This document shows, in pieces, positions 7,009 through 15,304 of a stretch of 40,338 nucleotides of DNA. Within the stretch, counting starts at the first letter, position 1. Each line of letters begins with the position of its first letter. Where the stretch lies: contig JAHFAE010000017.1 in assembly GCA_023250675.1 (NCBI GenBank), positions 1 through 40,338 of the forward strand, given 5' to 3'. The notes under the pieces were generated by a model. It worked only from the letters and a program-made list of their open reading frames with translations, was not told the DNA's origin and did no database searches. A program made the position numbers and the translations under genes. This stretch comes from Oligoflexia bacterium. Lineage in GTDB: Bacteria; Bdellovibrionota; Bdellovibrionia; JABDDW01.

Positions 7009-9300
7009 ATGAAAACAATGAAAAATCGCCATATAGGATTTATGGTCATTTTGTCCCTCATTTTAATATCTTGGGCCCACGCCCAGCCTGCGGACTCGCC
7101 TGCTAAAACTGCGTTTTCTATCGGTGTCAAGGCCTTCCAGGCCGGGGATCTTCCAACTGCTGCAAAAAATTTTGATGAGGCTATAAAACTTAAGACGCAA
7201 CTTTTAGACTATGCCCTTTACTTTCGCGGACTCATCGAAAAGCAGTTTAACAATCTAAAAGAAGCTCAAAAGTTTTTTGAAAAAGTCCGTTGGTACCGGC
7301 CTGCCAGCACCCAAGAAGTTAATGCTGAAATCGAACTGGCTCACATTGCAAAACAACAAGAGCACTGGGGTGTGGCCTATAATCTCTTAATTCATCTTGA
7401 ACATGCCCATCGCTACGAACGCCAGTATCCCGATATTTTATATGAACTCTTCGAACTTTCTTTATCTCGTGGAAATATGGGACTCGCTTGCAATTCAGCT
7501 TTGAAACTCTACACTCGATTCCCAGCAATAACTTTGCAAAAAGGATGGGGTTTTAACCTCTCTGACGTTCGCGTCGGGAATCGGGTCCTTCGTTGTTATA
7601 TTAGCCTTCGCGAGCGAGAAAGACATTACCAGCAACTTTTGTTAGCCGGAGAGTTTGATCAAATACGAAATGAATTGCGAGACTGGGTCACCGCACTTCG
7701 AAAAGACTCTAACCCTCATCCCAACGAAGTGGCGCACTTAGAAATGCAACAAGGCATTCTTGCCCTAGCCGAAGGCAGAACAAAAGATGCCGTCGGCCAC
7801 TTTCTTACTGCTCAAGATATCACTGGACGAAATTTTACAACCCAAATGCTCTTAGCAAAAGGCTATTCCAAAACCGATGATTATTCTGCCGCGGTTATGG
7901 GGTATTTGCGCGCGTATAATTTGAGTCCCTACTCACGGCTTGGAAAGCAGGCTCTCTTTCAAGCAGCTTTTATGAGTTATCAATATCGAGATTATGATGG
8001 TGCCTCTAGGCACTTTGAAAAAGTTGTGAGAATGGACCGGGGTAAACTAGCATGGGACGCTCGCTGGCATTTAGCTTGGATTCGCTACCTCAAAGCAGAC
8101 TACGAGGGAGCCGTAAGAGAGTTTGCCTCGCTATCTAAAAACAGACGATTTGCGGATCCTGTTGATTTAGAAAAAATGAGGTACTGGAAAGCCATGGCAC
8201 AGCTTCGCCAAGGTAGTTTAGAAGAAGCCAAAGAAGGTTTTTCACAAATCGCTGGCAACAAGCGAATGGGTTATTACACAGGAGCAGCTTTGGCGCGCTT
8301 AGGTGATTTTTCAGGAAAAATAAATGTTGATCTCTCCCAACCCTACGAAGAACCAACCAGAGGTACTGCAAGCATTGACAATAGCCTAGGTGGAAAAGAT
8401 CATAATTCTGAAAAGCTACAAGAATCAGGAATAATTGATCTTGAACAGCCAGAATATGAAAATGAACTTAAAGAACCAATTCAGGTTTTTACAAATCTTA
8501 AAGAGCCTGCACTCATAGCTCGCCTCGATCGAGCGAGAGCCCTCATTGATCTGGGATATGGCAATTGGGGACAGCTGGAACTTAGAGAAATCGAGAGGCA
8601 CACTCGAAAACTTTCTTACCTTCAATCATTGATGAAGGAGTACATGAGAGCAGGAGACTTCTTTCGCTCAGCATATTTGGCCGATGACGTTTTTGGCCAG
8701 CAAAGAGAAAAAGAGGGAATTGACGGCGCAAAACTATTATGGACATACGCCTTTCCTCAAGCTTACTCTGAAGTCGTATCTTCAAGTTCTAAACGCTTTG
8801 ACGTAAATGAATCCCTAATCTGGAGTATTATGAGGGCAGAAAGCGGCTTTCGAGTTGATATTCACTCCAGCGCTGGAGCTATGGGCCTTATGCAACTTAT
8901 TCCCGCCACCGCAAAGCGAGTTGCAAAGGATATCGGATTTTTTGATTACAAAAATTCGACCCTATTGACTCCAGAAAATAATATTATCTTTGGAACTCGG
9001 TATCTGAAACGTCTCAACAAGACGATGTCTAACAATACGCCGCTAACAGTAGCCGCTTACAATGCGGGGCCCCATCGAGTTCTTGGGTGGATGAAAGATT
9101 TTGGTGATTTAGATATGGACGAATTTGTCGAGCACATTCCGTACCTTGAAACCAGAAATTACGTGAAAAAAGTTCTTCGAAATTATTTTATCTATCAATC
9201 ACTTTATTCAAAAAAGTCTAACCCCCTTGCTTGGCTTGCAAGAAAACCGACTATGCGTTTCGATGGCCCCAAACCCACTTCTGAATCTTGGGATGACTAG
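7009..9300 (+). CDS. slt: Soluble lytic murein transglycosylase (Slt70-like) with long helical N-terminal region
   Basis: A periplasmic enzyme that cleaves peptidoglycan glycan strands to 1,6-anhydro products. It has a Sec signal peptide (hydrophobic GFMVILSLILISWAHA), then about 550 residues of TPR-like helical repeats resembling the Slt70 superhelix, then the catalytic SLT domain from about residue 600. The catalytic Glu is E611 in MRAESGF; the family motifs GAMGLMQLIPATA and AAYNAGPHRV follow. At 763 residues it is somewhat longer than E. coli Slt (about 645). Translation may begin at 7018 rather than 7009, judging from the promoter. The peptide-importer lipoprotein gene starts 2 bp after the stop, so peptidoglycan turnover and peptide uptake may be coexpressed. 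Confidence 0.92.
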   Translation: MKTMKNRHIGFMVILSLILISWAHAQPADSPAKTAFSIGVKAFQAGDLPTAAKNFDEAIKLKTQLLDYALYFRGLIEKQFNNLKEAQKFFEKVRWYRPASTQEVNAEIELAHIAKQQEHWGVAYNLLIHLEHAHRYERQYPDILYELFELSLSRGNMGLACNSALKLYTRFPAITLQKGWGFNLSDVRVGNRVLRCYISLRERERHYQQLLLAGEFDQIRNELRDWVTALRKDSNPHPNEVAHLEMQQGILALAEGRTKDAVGHFLTAQDITGRNFTTQMLLAKGYSKTDDYSAAVMGYLRAYNLSPYSRLGKQALFQAAFMSYQYRDYDGASRHFEKVVRMDRGKLAWDARWHLAWIRYLKADYEGAVREFASLSKNRRFADPVDLEKMRYWKAMAQLRQGSLEEAKEGFSQIAGNKRMGYYTGAALARLGDFSGKINVDLSQPYEEPTRGTASIDNSLGGKDHNSEKLQESGIIDLEQPEYENELKEPIQVFTNLKEPALIARLDRARALIDLGYGNWGQLELREIERHTRKLSYLQSLMKEYMRAGDFFRSAYLADDVFGQQREKEGIDGAKLLWTYAFPQAYSEVVSSSSKRFDVNESLIWSIMRAESGFRVDIHSSAGAMGLMQLIPATAKRVAKDIGFFDYKNSTLLTPENNIIFGTRYLKRLNKTMSNNTPLTVAAYNAGPHRVLGWMKDFGDLDMDEFVEHIPYLETRNYVKKVLRNYFIYQSLYSKKSNPLAWLARKPTMRFDGPKPTSESWDD

Positions 9301-9302
9301 CT

Positions 9303-10892
9303 ATGCTCCGTCGCGCAATTCTCGTCCCACTTTTGGTTCTCACTCTTATTTCATGCAGTTTGAAAAAATCAGATGTTCAAAGAATATTGGCCAGTGCAGA
9401 TCTAAATAAGAGTGAGACGCTCGTGATCGCTTTGCCAAACAAGCCGACCACCCTTGATTGGAATCTTTCAAGTGATTCAGTTTCAAAAATTATTGAAATG
9501 AACATTATGGAAGGGCTTACGGGATTTGAAATTCGAGGTCAAAATATTACCCTTGTCCCCGTTTTGGCCATGGGTTGGGAGTCTACTGACGATGGAAAAA
9601 AGTACACATTTAAAATTCGTGAGGGTTTAAAATGGTCAGACGGTCAAATTCTTAAGGCGGAGGACTTTCTAAATTCTTTTAAGCGAGTTCTCACAAAAAA
9701 GTTGCAATCTCCTTGGGCGCCCATGCTTTATAATATCAAAAATGCCAAAGCCTTTTACGAGGGTGAAATTCAAGACTTCTCAAAAGTGGGGATCAGTGCC
9801 CCAGATTTAACAACACTGGTGTTCGTTCTTGACAACCCCGTGGGCTATTTCCCAGCTGTATTTACGCATCATTCTACCTTTCCTGTCCGACAAGATCTCA
9901 TTGATAAGCTCAAGGTTCATTGGACAGTACCTGGGAATCTCGTGACACTTGGTGCCTATCAGGTGGGTGAGACACAAGAAAATAAATCCATAAGTTTATA
10001 TAAAAATCCTCACTATCCTATTCCTGCGAAAATTAAAAATGTTCTCTGTCTCCTTGATATAAAAAGTGACGAAGCTGTAAAGCTTTTTGACAATAAACAA
10101 GTAGACGCTGTTATCGACATCGATCCAAGTGAACTGAAAAAAATGAAAAATAAGCTTGAGCTCCTTCGTACTCCGGTTCTTGATATTTCTTATATGGGCT
10201 TTGAATTAAAACAAAAACCTCTCACAAACCCCATTTTTAGACGAATCATTGGAATGGCCGTTGACCGAGATGAAGTTGTTAAGATTTCTGGATCGTTTAA
10301 GATAACGGGGGGATTTATTCCACCTGGGTTACTTGGTTTTGAGAGCAATAGGGGGGTTCGATTTGATCCTGATGCAGCAAAGGATCTTGCAAAAAAATCA
10401 GGTTGGGATATGGAAAAATTAGGCCCCTTTAATATTAAAATATTCAATGGCGAAGGTCGTGAAGTTGCGACTAATATTAAAGAGCAACTTAAGAAAAATT
10501 TAGGATTAGAAACCTATATAGTCGACATAAAGCCCGGCGTCACCTTGGCTCCTAAAGAAGAAAAAACTCCGAGCCTCTTTGTGAGCCATTGGCTAGCAAG
10601 TATTCCTGATCCGGATAGTTTTATGAGTGTTTTTACAAGTAAATCTAGAAATAATTTGACAGGATGGAAGAATAGAATTTACGACGGACTCGTGCAAAAG
10701 GCAGCTATAGCGGACCAGACAGAGGCCCGTGAAAAATTATACGCAAGGGCCCAACATATTTTGACAGAGGAGGAATTGCCCCTCATTTCTCTCTATGTTC
10801 GAACCAATTATGTTTTAGTTCAAAAAAACGTCAGGGATTTCCCTGTGAATATCATGAATATGTTGCCCTTTCAGGGCATTCATTTTCAATGA
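9303..10892 (+). CDS. Peptide-binding lipoprotein of an ABC importer (OppA/DppA family, SBP_bac_5)
   Basis: The extracytoplasmic binding protein of an oligopeptide-type ABC importer, 529 residues. The N-terminus is a lipoprotein signal with lipobox LISC (Cys18). The body matches family 5 solute-binding proteins: LVIALPNKPTTLDWN near the N-terminus, then YTFKIREGLKWSDGQILKAEDF, which is diagnostic for the family. It starts 2 bp after the transglycosylase stop and its stop overlaps the permease start (ATGA), so the genes form an operon. The ligand is likely a peptide, and murein peptides released by the upstream transglycosylase are a reasonable guess. Confidence 0.9.
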   Translation: MLRRAILVPLLVLTLISCSLKKSDVQRILASADLNKSETLVIALPNKPTTLDWNLSSDSVSKIIEMNIMEGLTGFEIRGQNITLVPVLAMGWESTDDGKKYTFKIREGLKWSDGQILKAEDFLNSFKRVLTKKLQSPWAPMLYNIKNAKAFYEGEIQDFSKVGISAPDLTTLVFVLDNPVGYFPAVFTHHSTFPVRQDLIDKLKVHWTVPGNLVTLGAYQVGETQENKSISLYKNPHYPIPAKIKNVLCLLDIKSDEAVKLFDNKQVDAVIDIDPSELKKMKNKLELLRTPVLDISYMGFELKQKPLTNPIFRRIIGMAVDRDEVVKISGSFKITGGFIPPGLLGFESNRGVRFDPDAAKDLAKKSGWDMEKLGPFNIKIFNGEGREVATNIKEQLKKNLGLETYIVDIKPGVTLAPKEEKTPSLFVSHWLASIPDPDSFMSVFTSKSRNNLTGWKNRIYDGLVQKAAIADQTEAREKLYARAQHILTEEELPLISLYVRTNYVLVQKNVRDFPVNIMNMLPFQGIHFQ

Positions 10893-11809
10893 CGCCAGGT
10901 TATATCTTCAAACGAGCTAGCGAGACTCTGATTACAGTTTTTTTTGTAATCACACTGACGTTTATTTTTCTTCGGGCATTGCCGGGGGGGCCCTTTGACG
11001 GCGAAGAAGGTATTTCTCTAGAACAAAAACGTCAACAAGAGGCATTTTTCAACCTCGATCAACCAATGGTTATTCAGTATTTTAACTATTTAAAAAATGC
11101 TTTGATGTTTAATTTCGGCCAATCTTTTCGTTATGCAAATAAAAATGTGAGTGAAGTCATGGCCGATGCCCTTTGGCCCACATTAGAGATTAGTCTTGTT
11201 TCTCTTTTTTCTGCTTATTTGATCGGAATTCCATTAGGCCTTTTCTCTGTTTACCTGTATAAAACAAGATGGGACGGCGTCGCGGTTTTTTTTATTTCTA
11301 GCGGAATATGTCTGCCTGCATTTTTAGTGGGACCGATATTAATATTGGTATTTAGTTTGAAACTTGATTGGTTTGCCCCTGCCCTTTTAGAGGGACCAGC
11401 AAGTTTTGTTTTACCCGTTATGACTTTAGGACTTAGACCCCTGGCTCTGGTTACAAGATTGATTCGAGCAAGTGCAGTAGAAATAACAAAGTCTGATTTC
11501 GTGCGTGCCGCTCGAGCAAGAGGATTGAGTGAGACCAAAATTTATTTTAAACACATCCTTAAAAACAGTCTTGTTCCCTTGCTTAGTATTTCGGGGTCTC
11601 TCGGGGCAAGTATTATCTCTGGTACTTTTATCGTCGAACTTCTTTTTGCCATTCCGGGTCTGGGAAACGTGCTTGTCGACGGAGTTATTAACAGGGACTA
11701 TTCGTTAGTCATTGCGTTAGCCATTTTTTACACACTGCTCTTAGTCCTCCTTAATTTGATGATGGATCTCGTTTTAATCAAGGTCGATGGCCGGATCGTA
11801 ATAAAATGA
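10889..11809 (+). CDS. oppB: Peptide ABC transporter permease (OppB/DppB type)
   Basis: A 306-residue inner-membrane permease with six predicted membrane segments. The ABC-permease EAA loop is visible near residues 203-230 (FVRAARARGLSETKIYFKHI, then NSLVPLL), which is where the ATPase subunit docks. The N-terminal part with FIFLRALPGGPFDGE is typical of the OppB subfamily. It overlaps the binding-protein gene and the OppC gene by 4 bp each, indicating translational coupling. Because the subunits need ABC ATPases (OppD/F type) and none is present here, these must be encoded elsewhere or shared. Confidence 0.92.
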   Translation: MTPGYIFKRASETLITVFFVITLTFIFLRALPGGPFDGEEGISLEQKRQQEAFFNLDQPMVIQYFNYLKNALMFNFGQSFRYANKNVSEVMADALWPTLEISLVSLFSAYLIGIPLGLFSVYLYKTRWDGVAVFFISSGICLPAFLVGPILILVFSLKLDWFAPALLEGPASFVLPVMTLGLRPLALVTRLIRASAVEITKSDFVRAARARGLSETKIYFKHILKNSLVPLLSISGSLGASIISGTFIVELLFAIPGLGNVLVDGVINRDYSLVIALAIFYTLLLVLLNLMMDLVLIKVDGRIVIK

Positions 11810-12621
11810 GAAAATCAAAAGCCCTGGCCCTTTTTTTTCTTTTGCTATTACTCATTACCGCAGTGGCGGCCCCTTGGATAGTTAGAGTTTCATTTGAAGT
11901 TCAAGATGCAAATAATATTTTAGTTTCTCCCAATTCTACTTTTTGGTTTGGGACCGACCCTCTTGGAAGAGATCTTTTTTCTCGCGTGGTCTACGGCGGT
12001 CGAATCAGTTTGGGTATTGCCGTGTTCACAACTATCTTAGCTCTCATAATGGGCGGAATTTACGGCGGCATTGCTGGCTTTGCCGGTGGGCGATTTGATC
12101 AAGTCATGATGAGATTCGTGGATATCTTTCAAGCCATTCCAGCACTGGTACTTATGATTTTGGTTACAGTGTATTTTAATTCTATTCGGTGGCTCAAGGA
12201 TGAAGAATGGCATTCTATTTTTTCAATCACGGCGGCCTTGAGTATTGGTGGCTGGTTAGGTGTAGCTCGAATCGTCAGGGGGCAAGTCTTGCAGATTCGT
12301 GAAATGCCCTTTGTAGTTTCGGCCAGGGGAATCGGGGCAAGGCCCCAAGAAATTCTGATGCGACATATTTTTCCACACATAGTGGGGCCTGTTTTAGTAA
12401 TATTGACCGCTCAAATTCCCGCTCATATTTCTTACGAAAGTTTTCTTAGTTTTTTGGGCCTCGGTCTTCATCCCCCCTATAGCAGCTGGGGAGTCTTGGC
12501 AGGGGAGGGATGGCGGACCATGAGGTCAAGCCCTCACTTGATAATATTTCCAGGTTTAGTCATTTTCTTCACGATGATGGCATTTCATTTTTTGGGCGAT
12601 GGATTTAGAAAAACCGAATGA
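11806..12621 (+). CDS. oppC: Peptide ABC transporter permease (OppC/DppC type)
   Basis: The second permease, 271 residues, pairing with OppB in the membrane. An N-terminal membrane segment is followed by the OppC hallmark FGTDPLGRDLFSRVVYGGRI and five further hydrophobic segments. The EAA loop is visible in VVSARGIGARPQEILMRHI followed by FPHIVGPVLV. It starts inside the end of oppB (4-bp overlap). No ATPase gene follows; the operon ends here and about 400 bp without a protein gene comes next. Confidence 0.92.
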   Translation: MRKSKALALFFLLLLLITAVAAPWIVRVSFEVQDANNILVSPNSTFWFGTDPLGRDLFSRVVYGGRISLGIAVFTTILALIMGGIYGGIAGFAGGRFDQVMMRFVDIFQAIPALVLMILVTVYFNSIRWLKDEEWHSIFSITAALSIGGWLGVARIVRGQVLQIREMPFVVSARGIGARPQEILMRHIFPHIVGPVLVILTAQIPAHISYESFLSFLGLGLHPPYSSWGVLAGEGWRTMRSSPHLIIFPGLVIFFTMMAFHFLGDGFRKTE

Positions 12622-12794
12622 GCCAAATTATCTTTGCCTGTTTGTATTTTTGACGCGAACTGGGATAGGCTGGCTGAGCGGCTTAAAAATTGATTTGATG
12701 GCATCTATAAGTTTCTTAATCAAATATTCACCCTATGCATATATTATATCAATGACTGAGACTTGCTACCAGAGCCAGTTTTAGGAATTTTAAC

Positions 12795-12820
12795 CTGTCA
12801 AAAGGCTAGACAGTATTTTT
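12795..12820 (+). terminator. Weak candidate terminator of the peptide-importer operon
   Basis: CTGTC (12795-12799) and GACAG (12809-12813) form a 5-bp stem with a 9-nt loop, followed by TATTTTT. The stem is short, so termination would be inefficient; it also abuts the -35 of the candidate RNA promoter. Confidence 0.3.
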
Positions 12821-12847
12821 GAAGATTTACCGCGAATTCGCTAGATT
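12819..12847 (+). promoter_or_regulatory. Promoter candidate for the structured RNA
   Basis: TTGAAG (12819-12824) and TAGATT (12842-12847) are separated by exactly 17 bp. The predicted transcription start is about 12854, just before the structured segment begins. No reading frame follows on this strand. Confidence 0.45.
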
Positions 12848-12853
12848 AAAGTA

Positions 12854-13022
12854 TGTGATAACGGGGAATCGAAGCATCTAAAGCTTAGCAAAAGTAGATT
12901 CGGAACCCACGAGGCTCTGGAGTTACGGAGGCGGCGACATTAGGGGCGGATGGCAATTTTCGGGGTTCCCCGAATGCCAGGTGGGCGTGCCGACGCCGCA
13001 GTGACCTCAAAGCTTCGGTGGC
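12854..13022 (+). ncRNA. Candidate structured RNA, family not recognised
   Basis: Several nested complementary blocks form one long arm: GAGGCT (12911-12916) with AGCTTC (13011-13016, one G-U pair); GGAGTTAC (12919-12926) with GTGACCTC (13001-13008, one bulge and one G-U); GGCGGCG (12930-12936) with CGACGCC (12991-12997, one mismatch); TGGCA (12951-12955) with TGCCA (12975-12979); and a terminal TCGGGG/CCCCGA hairpin (12960-12973). A second hairpin upstream pairs ATCTA (12876-12880) with TAGAT (12895-12899). CGAAGC near 12870 could instead pair with GCTTCG near 13012, so alternative folds exist. A promoter precedes it on the plus strand. A long interrupted hairpin of about 165 nt recalls 6S RNA in outline, but I do not recognise conserved 6S, SRP, RNase P or riboswitch motifs. 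The strand is inferred from the promoter; a 3' UTR element of the minus-strand gene is the alternative. Confidence 0.5.
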
Positions 13023-13024
13023 TA

Positions 13025-13417
13025 TTATTTGCGACGATCTAAATTAATAAATGCGGCTACACAAGATGCAACGGCTTTGCTGCCTTTAACGCGAATTTGA
13101 GCTCGAGCTCCCGCTGCAAAGAAAAAAGACACGTCGTAGCTTTTGCCTGTGAATTCAGAATTTTCGATTCCCGATGAAACTTTTTTAAGAACCTCATAGC
13201 GGGGTTTGGCAGTCGGGGACAAGGCTTGTGTTTTTACTGCATAAAACGTTCGACTTTGAACGCCGGTTCCAAGTTCAACGATGCGCGGGGAAAGGGAACC
13301 TATAAGTTTTTGACCATCGATTTCAAATGGATTGCATGTATATCTTACAACCTCTTGAACATCGGCAAACGCCATAGAATTCACAAATAATACTGCAGCA
13401 AACAAAAACTTTTTCAT
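13025..13417 (-). CDS. Small exported protein of unknown function
   Basis: The start at 13417 is chosen because AGGAG lies 7 nt upstream and the protein then begins with a classic Sec signal peptide (MKKFLFAAVLFVNSMAFA, cleavage about residue 18). A longer in-frame reading from 13531 would bury this signal. The mature part is about 112 residues and looks like a small beta-rich domain, with Cys in CNPFEI and VASCVAAF that may form a disulfide. No family is recognised. It is separate from the ychF operon upstream (197 bp gap), and a candidate structured RNA lies immediately beyond its stop codon. Confidence 0.7.
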   Translation of the reverse strand: MKKFLFAAVLFVNSMAFADVQEVVRYTCNPFEIDGQKLIGSLSPRIVELGTGVQSRTFYAVKTQALSPTAKPRYEVLKKVSSGIENSEFTGKSYDVSFFFAAGARAQIRVKGSKAVASCVAAFINLDRRK

Positions 13418-13613
13418 TTTAGATCTCCTAGATGGCGATAAACAAATTCCACAAGGCTTGAACGATATTTCATCGCCATAATACGAACAAACCAACGTCT
13501 GTCCCCAAAAGCAATGGTTGTGCCGGGGCAAAAAAGTTTCAATTGTAAATTAAATGTAGATCAGAGTGTAACTTCTAGTTCCCTTTTGGAACTGGTGCCG
13601 AAAGAACAAGTCC

Positions 13614-14711
13614 CTAAACATTAAATCTAAAAAACAGCACATCGCCATCTTTGACTACGTACTCTTTGCCTTCAGAACGATAGAGGCCTTTTTCTTTAAT
13701 GGCGGCTTCACTTTGTAACTTAAATAGATCTTGGCAATTGTAAGTTTCAGCACGAATAAACCCTTTTTCAAAATCAGTGTGAATAACTGCGGCTGCCTGT
13801 GGAGCTTTTGTCCCATCAACGATAGTCCAAGCCCGAACCTCTTGAACTCCCGCCGTAAAGTAAGTTATGAGATTGATAAGTTTGTAACCGGCTCGAATGA
13901 GCCTATGGAGCCCAGGTTCTTCTACTCCCATTTCTATTAAAAAATCAGCCCTTTCTTCTGGAGGTAGTTGGGAAATTTCTGATTCCAAGGCGCCACATAT
14001 TTGCACCACGACGTTATTTTCTTCGGCGGCACGCTTTTCTACTTGTTTAACCCAATCATTTTTAGTTTTCATTCCCGCTTCATCAACATTTGCCAAATAA
14101 AGAACAGGTTTTTGGGTTATCAAATGCAACTCGTTACCAATTGTTTTTTCTTCATCATTCAAAGAGACTGTACGTGCGGGCTTACCCGCCCGAATAGCGT
14201 CTAATAGTTTTTTGAGGCAAGACGCTTCGACCTTTTGTTTCGCGTCTGCGGTCATCTTGGCCACTTTTTCTATTTTGGCGTAGCGTTTCTCAACGGTTTC
14301 TAAGTCTGCAAGAAGTAATTCGGTATTTACAATATCAATGTCCCGCTCTGGATTCACAGATCCTGAAACATGGATGATATTGGGATCATCAAAGCATCTC
14401 ACCACGTGAATAATTGCGTCAGTTTGCCGGATATGTCCTAGAAATTGGTTTCCCAGTCCTTCGCCTTTACTAGCACCTTCCACAAGACCTGCGATATCTA
14501 CAAACTCAATGGCAGTAGGAATAATTTTTTGGGGCTTGATGAGACTGGCGATTTTATCAAGGCGAGGGTCGGGAACTTGAACAATACCCACATTGGGATC
14601 AATGGTACAAAACGGATAGTTGGCAGCTTCGGCTTTAGCTGAAGTGAGGGCATTAAATAAAGTGCTCTTGCCCACGTTAGGAAGACCTACGATTCCACAA
14701 TTAAATCCCAT
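13614..14711 (-). CDS. ychF: Ribosome-binding ATPase YchF (Obg family)
   Basis: A P-loop NTPase that binds ribosomes and hydrolyses ATP in preference to GTP. The 365-residue length fits the family. Seen in order: G1 GLPNVGKST (9-17), switch region PFCTIDPN, G3 DIAGL, and in the G4 position NVDE instead of the GTPase NKxD, the change behind its ATP preference. A coiled-coil insertion and the C-terminal TGS domain follow (HTDFEKGFIRAETYNCQDL). Its ATG overlaps the pth stop codon by one base (TAATG), so it is translationally coupled to pth. The pth-ychF pairing is widespread in proteobacteria. Confidence 0.96.
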   Translation of the reverse strand: MGFNCGIVGLPNVGKSTLFNALTSAKAEAANYPFCTIDPNVGIVQVPDPRLDKIASLIKPQKIIPTAIEFVDIAGLVEGASKGEGLGNQFLGHIRQTDAIIHVVRCFDDPNIIHVSGSVNPERDIDIVNTELLLADLETVEKRYAKIEKVAKMTADAKQKVEASCLKKLLDAIRAGKPARTVSLNDEEKTIGNELHLITQKPVLYLANVDEAGMKTKNDWVKQVEKRAAEENNVVVQICGALESEISQLPPEERADFLIEMGVEEPGLHRLIRAGYKLINLITYFTAGVQEVRAWTIVDGTKAPQAAAVIHTDFEKGFIRAETYNCQDLFKLQSEAAIKEKGLYRSEGKEYVVKDGDVLFFRFNV

Positions 14712-15298
14712 TATTCTTCGCCTTTGTTTTTTGTATTAAAAGTATTCATGGCTTTTAAGGGGCCGTCAAAAATCACAGACTCTACCGCATCAACAGTAAT
14801 ATTGAGAATCTCTGCAAGCTTTTCTTGTTCTGTTTGATTAAATTTTTGCAAAACATAATCGGCGGCTTCTTGGTCAGGGTGAACGGGTCTTCCAATTCCA
14901 ACTTTGATGCGCATAAACTCCGTACTGCCAAGATGTTGAATCAAGGATTTAAGTCCATTATGCCCGCCATCACCACTACTGCTTTTCAGTCGGATTTGCC
15001 CAAAGGAAGTATCTAAATCATCAAAAATAATTAATAGATGATCCATCTCAACTTTATAAAAACGCATAAGCTCGCCAACAGCTTCGCCCGAAAGGTTCAT
15101 AAAAGTTTGAGGTTTAACAAGTTTTACGGGAGTTTCTTCCCACCGAAAATCGATGGTGTGACTTTGAAATTCAGATTTGGCAGCTTCATTTCGTACACCA
15201 ATACCCTTAGCCAAGAAATCCACAGCCATAAATCCCACGTTATGTCTTGTCATCAGATATTTGGGACCAGGATTACCAAGCCCTACGACGAGCCACAT
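14711..15298 (-). CDS. pth: Peptidyl-tRNA hydrolase
   Basis: Releases peptides from peptidyl-tRNA that drops off the ribosome. The 195-residue protein carries all the Pth marks: GLGNPGPKY at the N-terminus (Asn in GNPG), the catalytic His in TRHNVGF, VKPQTFMNLSG, the Asp in IIFDDLD and the GDGGHNGLKS loop. It lies 6 bp downstream of rplY and overlaps ychF by one base, so it is part of the prs-rplY-pth-ychF operon. Nothing unusual is seen. Confidence 0.96.
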   Translation of the reverse strand: MWLVVGLGNPGPKYLMTRHNVGFMAVDFLAKGIGVRNEAAKSEFQSHTIDFRWEETPVKLVKPQTFMNLSGEAVGELMRFYKVEMDHLLIIFDDLDTSFGQIRLKSSSGDGGHNGLKSLIQHLGSTEFMRIKVGIGRPVHPDQEAADYVLQKFNQTEQEKLAEILNITVDAVESVIFDGPLKAMNTFNTKNKGEE

Positions 15299-15304
15299 TC
15301 GATG

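Larger units (their letters stand above)
12622..13024. other. Gene-free stretch between oppC and a small secreted-protein gene, holding a candidate structured RNA
   Basis: No plausible protein gene was found on either strand. The first 170 bp are A/T-rich and hold an imperfect 5-bp stem with a T-run (12795-12820). The rest holds a promoter-like pair and a highly self-complementary, GC-richer segment (about 12854-13022), annotated separately. The structured segment ends right at the stop codon of the minus-strand gene ending at 13025. Confidence 0.6.

Noticed and set aside
12599-12784. 61-codon plus-strand frame overlapping the oppC end
   Set aside because: No ribosome-binding site, it overlaps oppC in another frame, and the composition is unlike the neighbours.
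12895-12915. Possible tRNA- or tmRNA-like T-arm on the minus strand (GGTTCCGAATC)
   Set aside because: The loop has one base too many, the stem is weak, and no acceptor or anticodon arms can be placed around it.
13577-13593. AGTTCC/GGAACT hairpin after ychF as a terminator
   Set aside because: A 6-bp stem with no T-run on the minus strand; not convincing.
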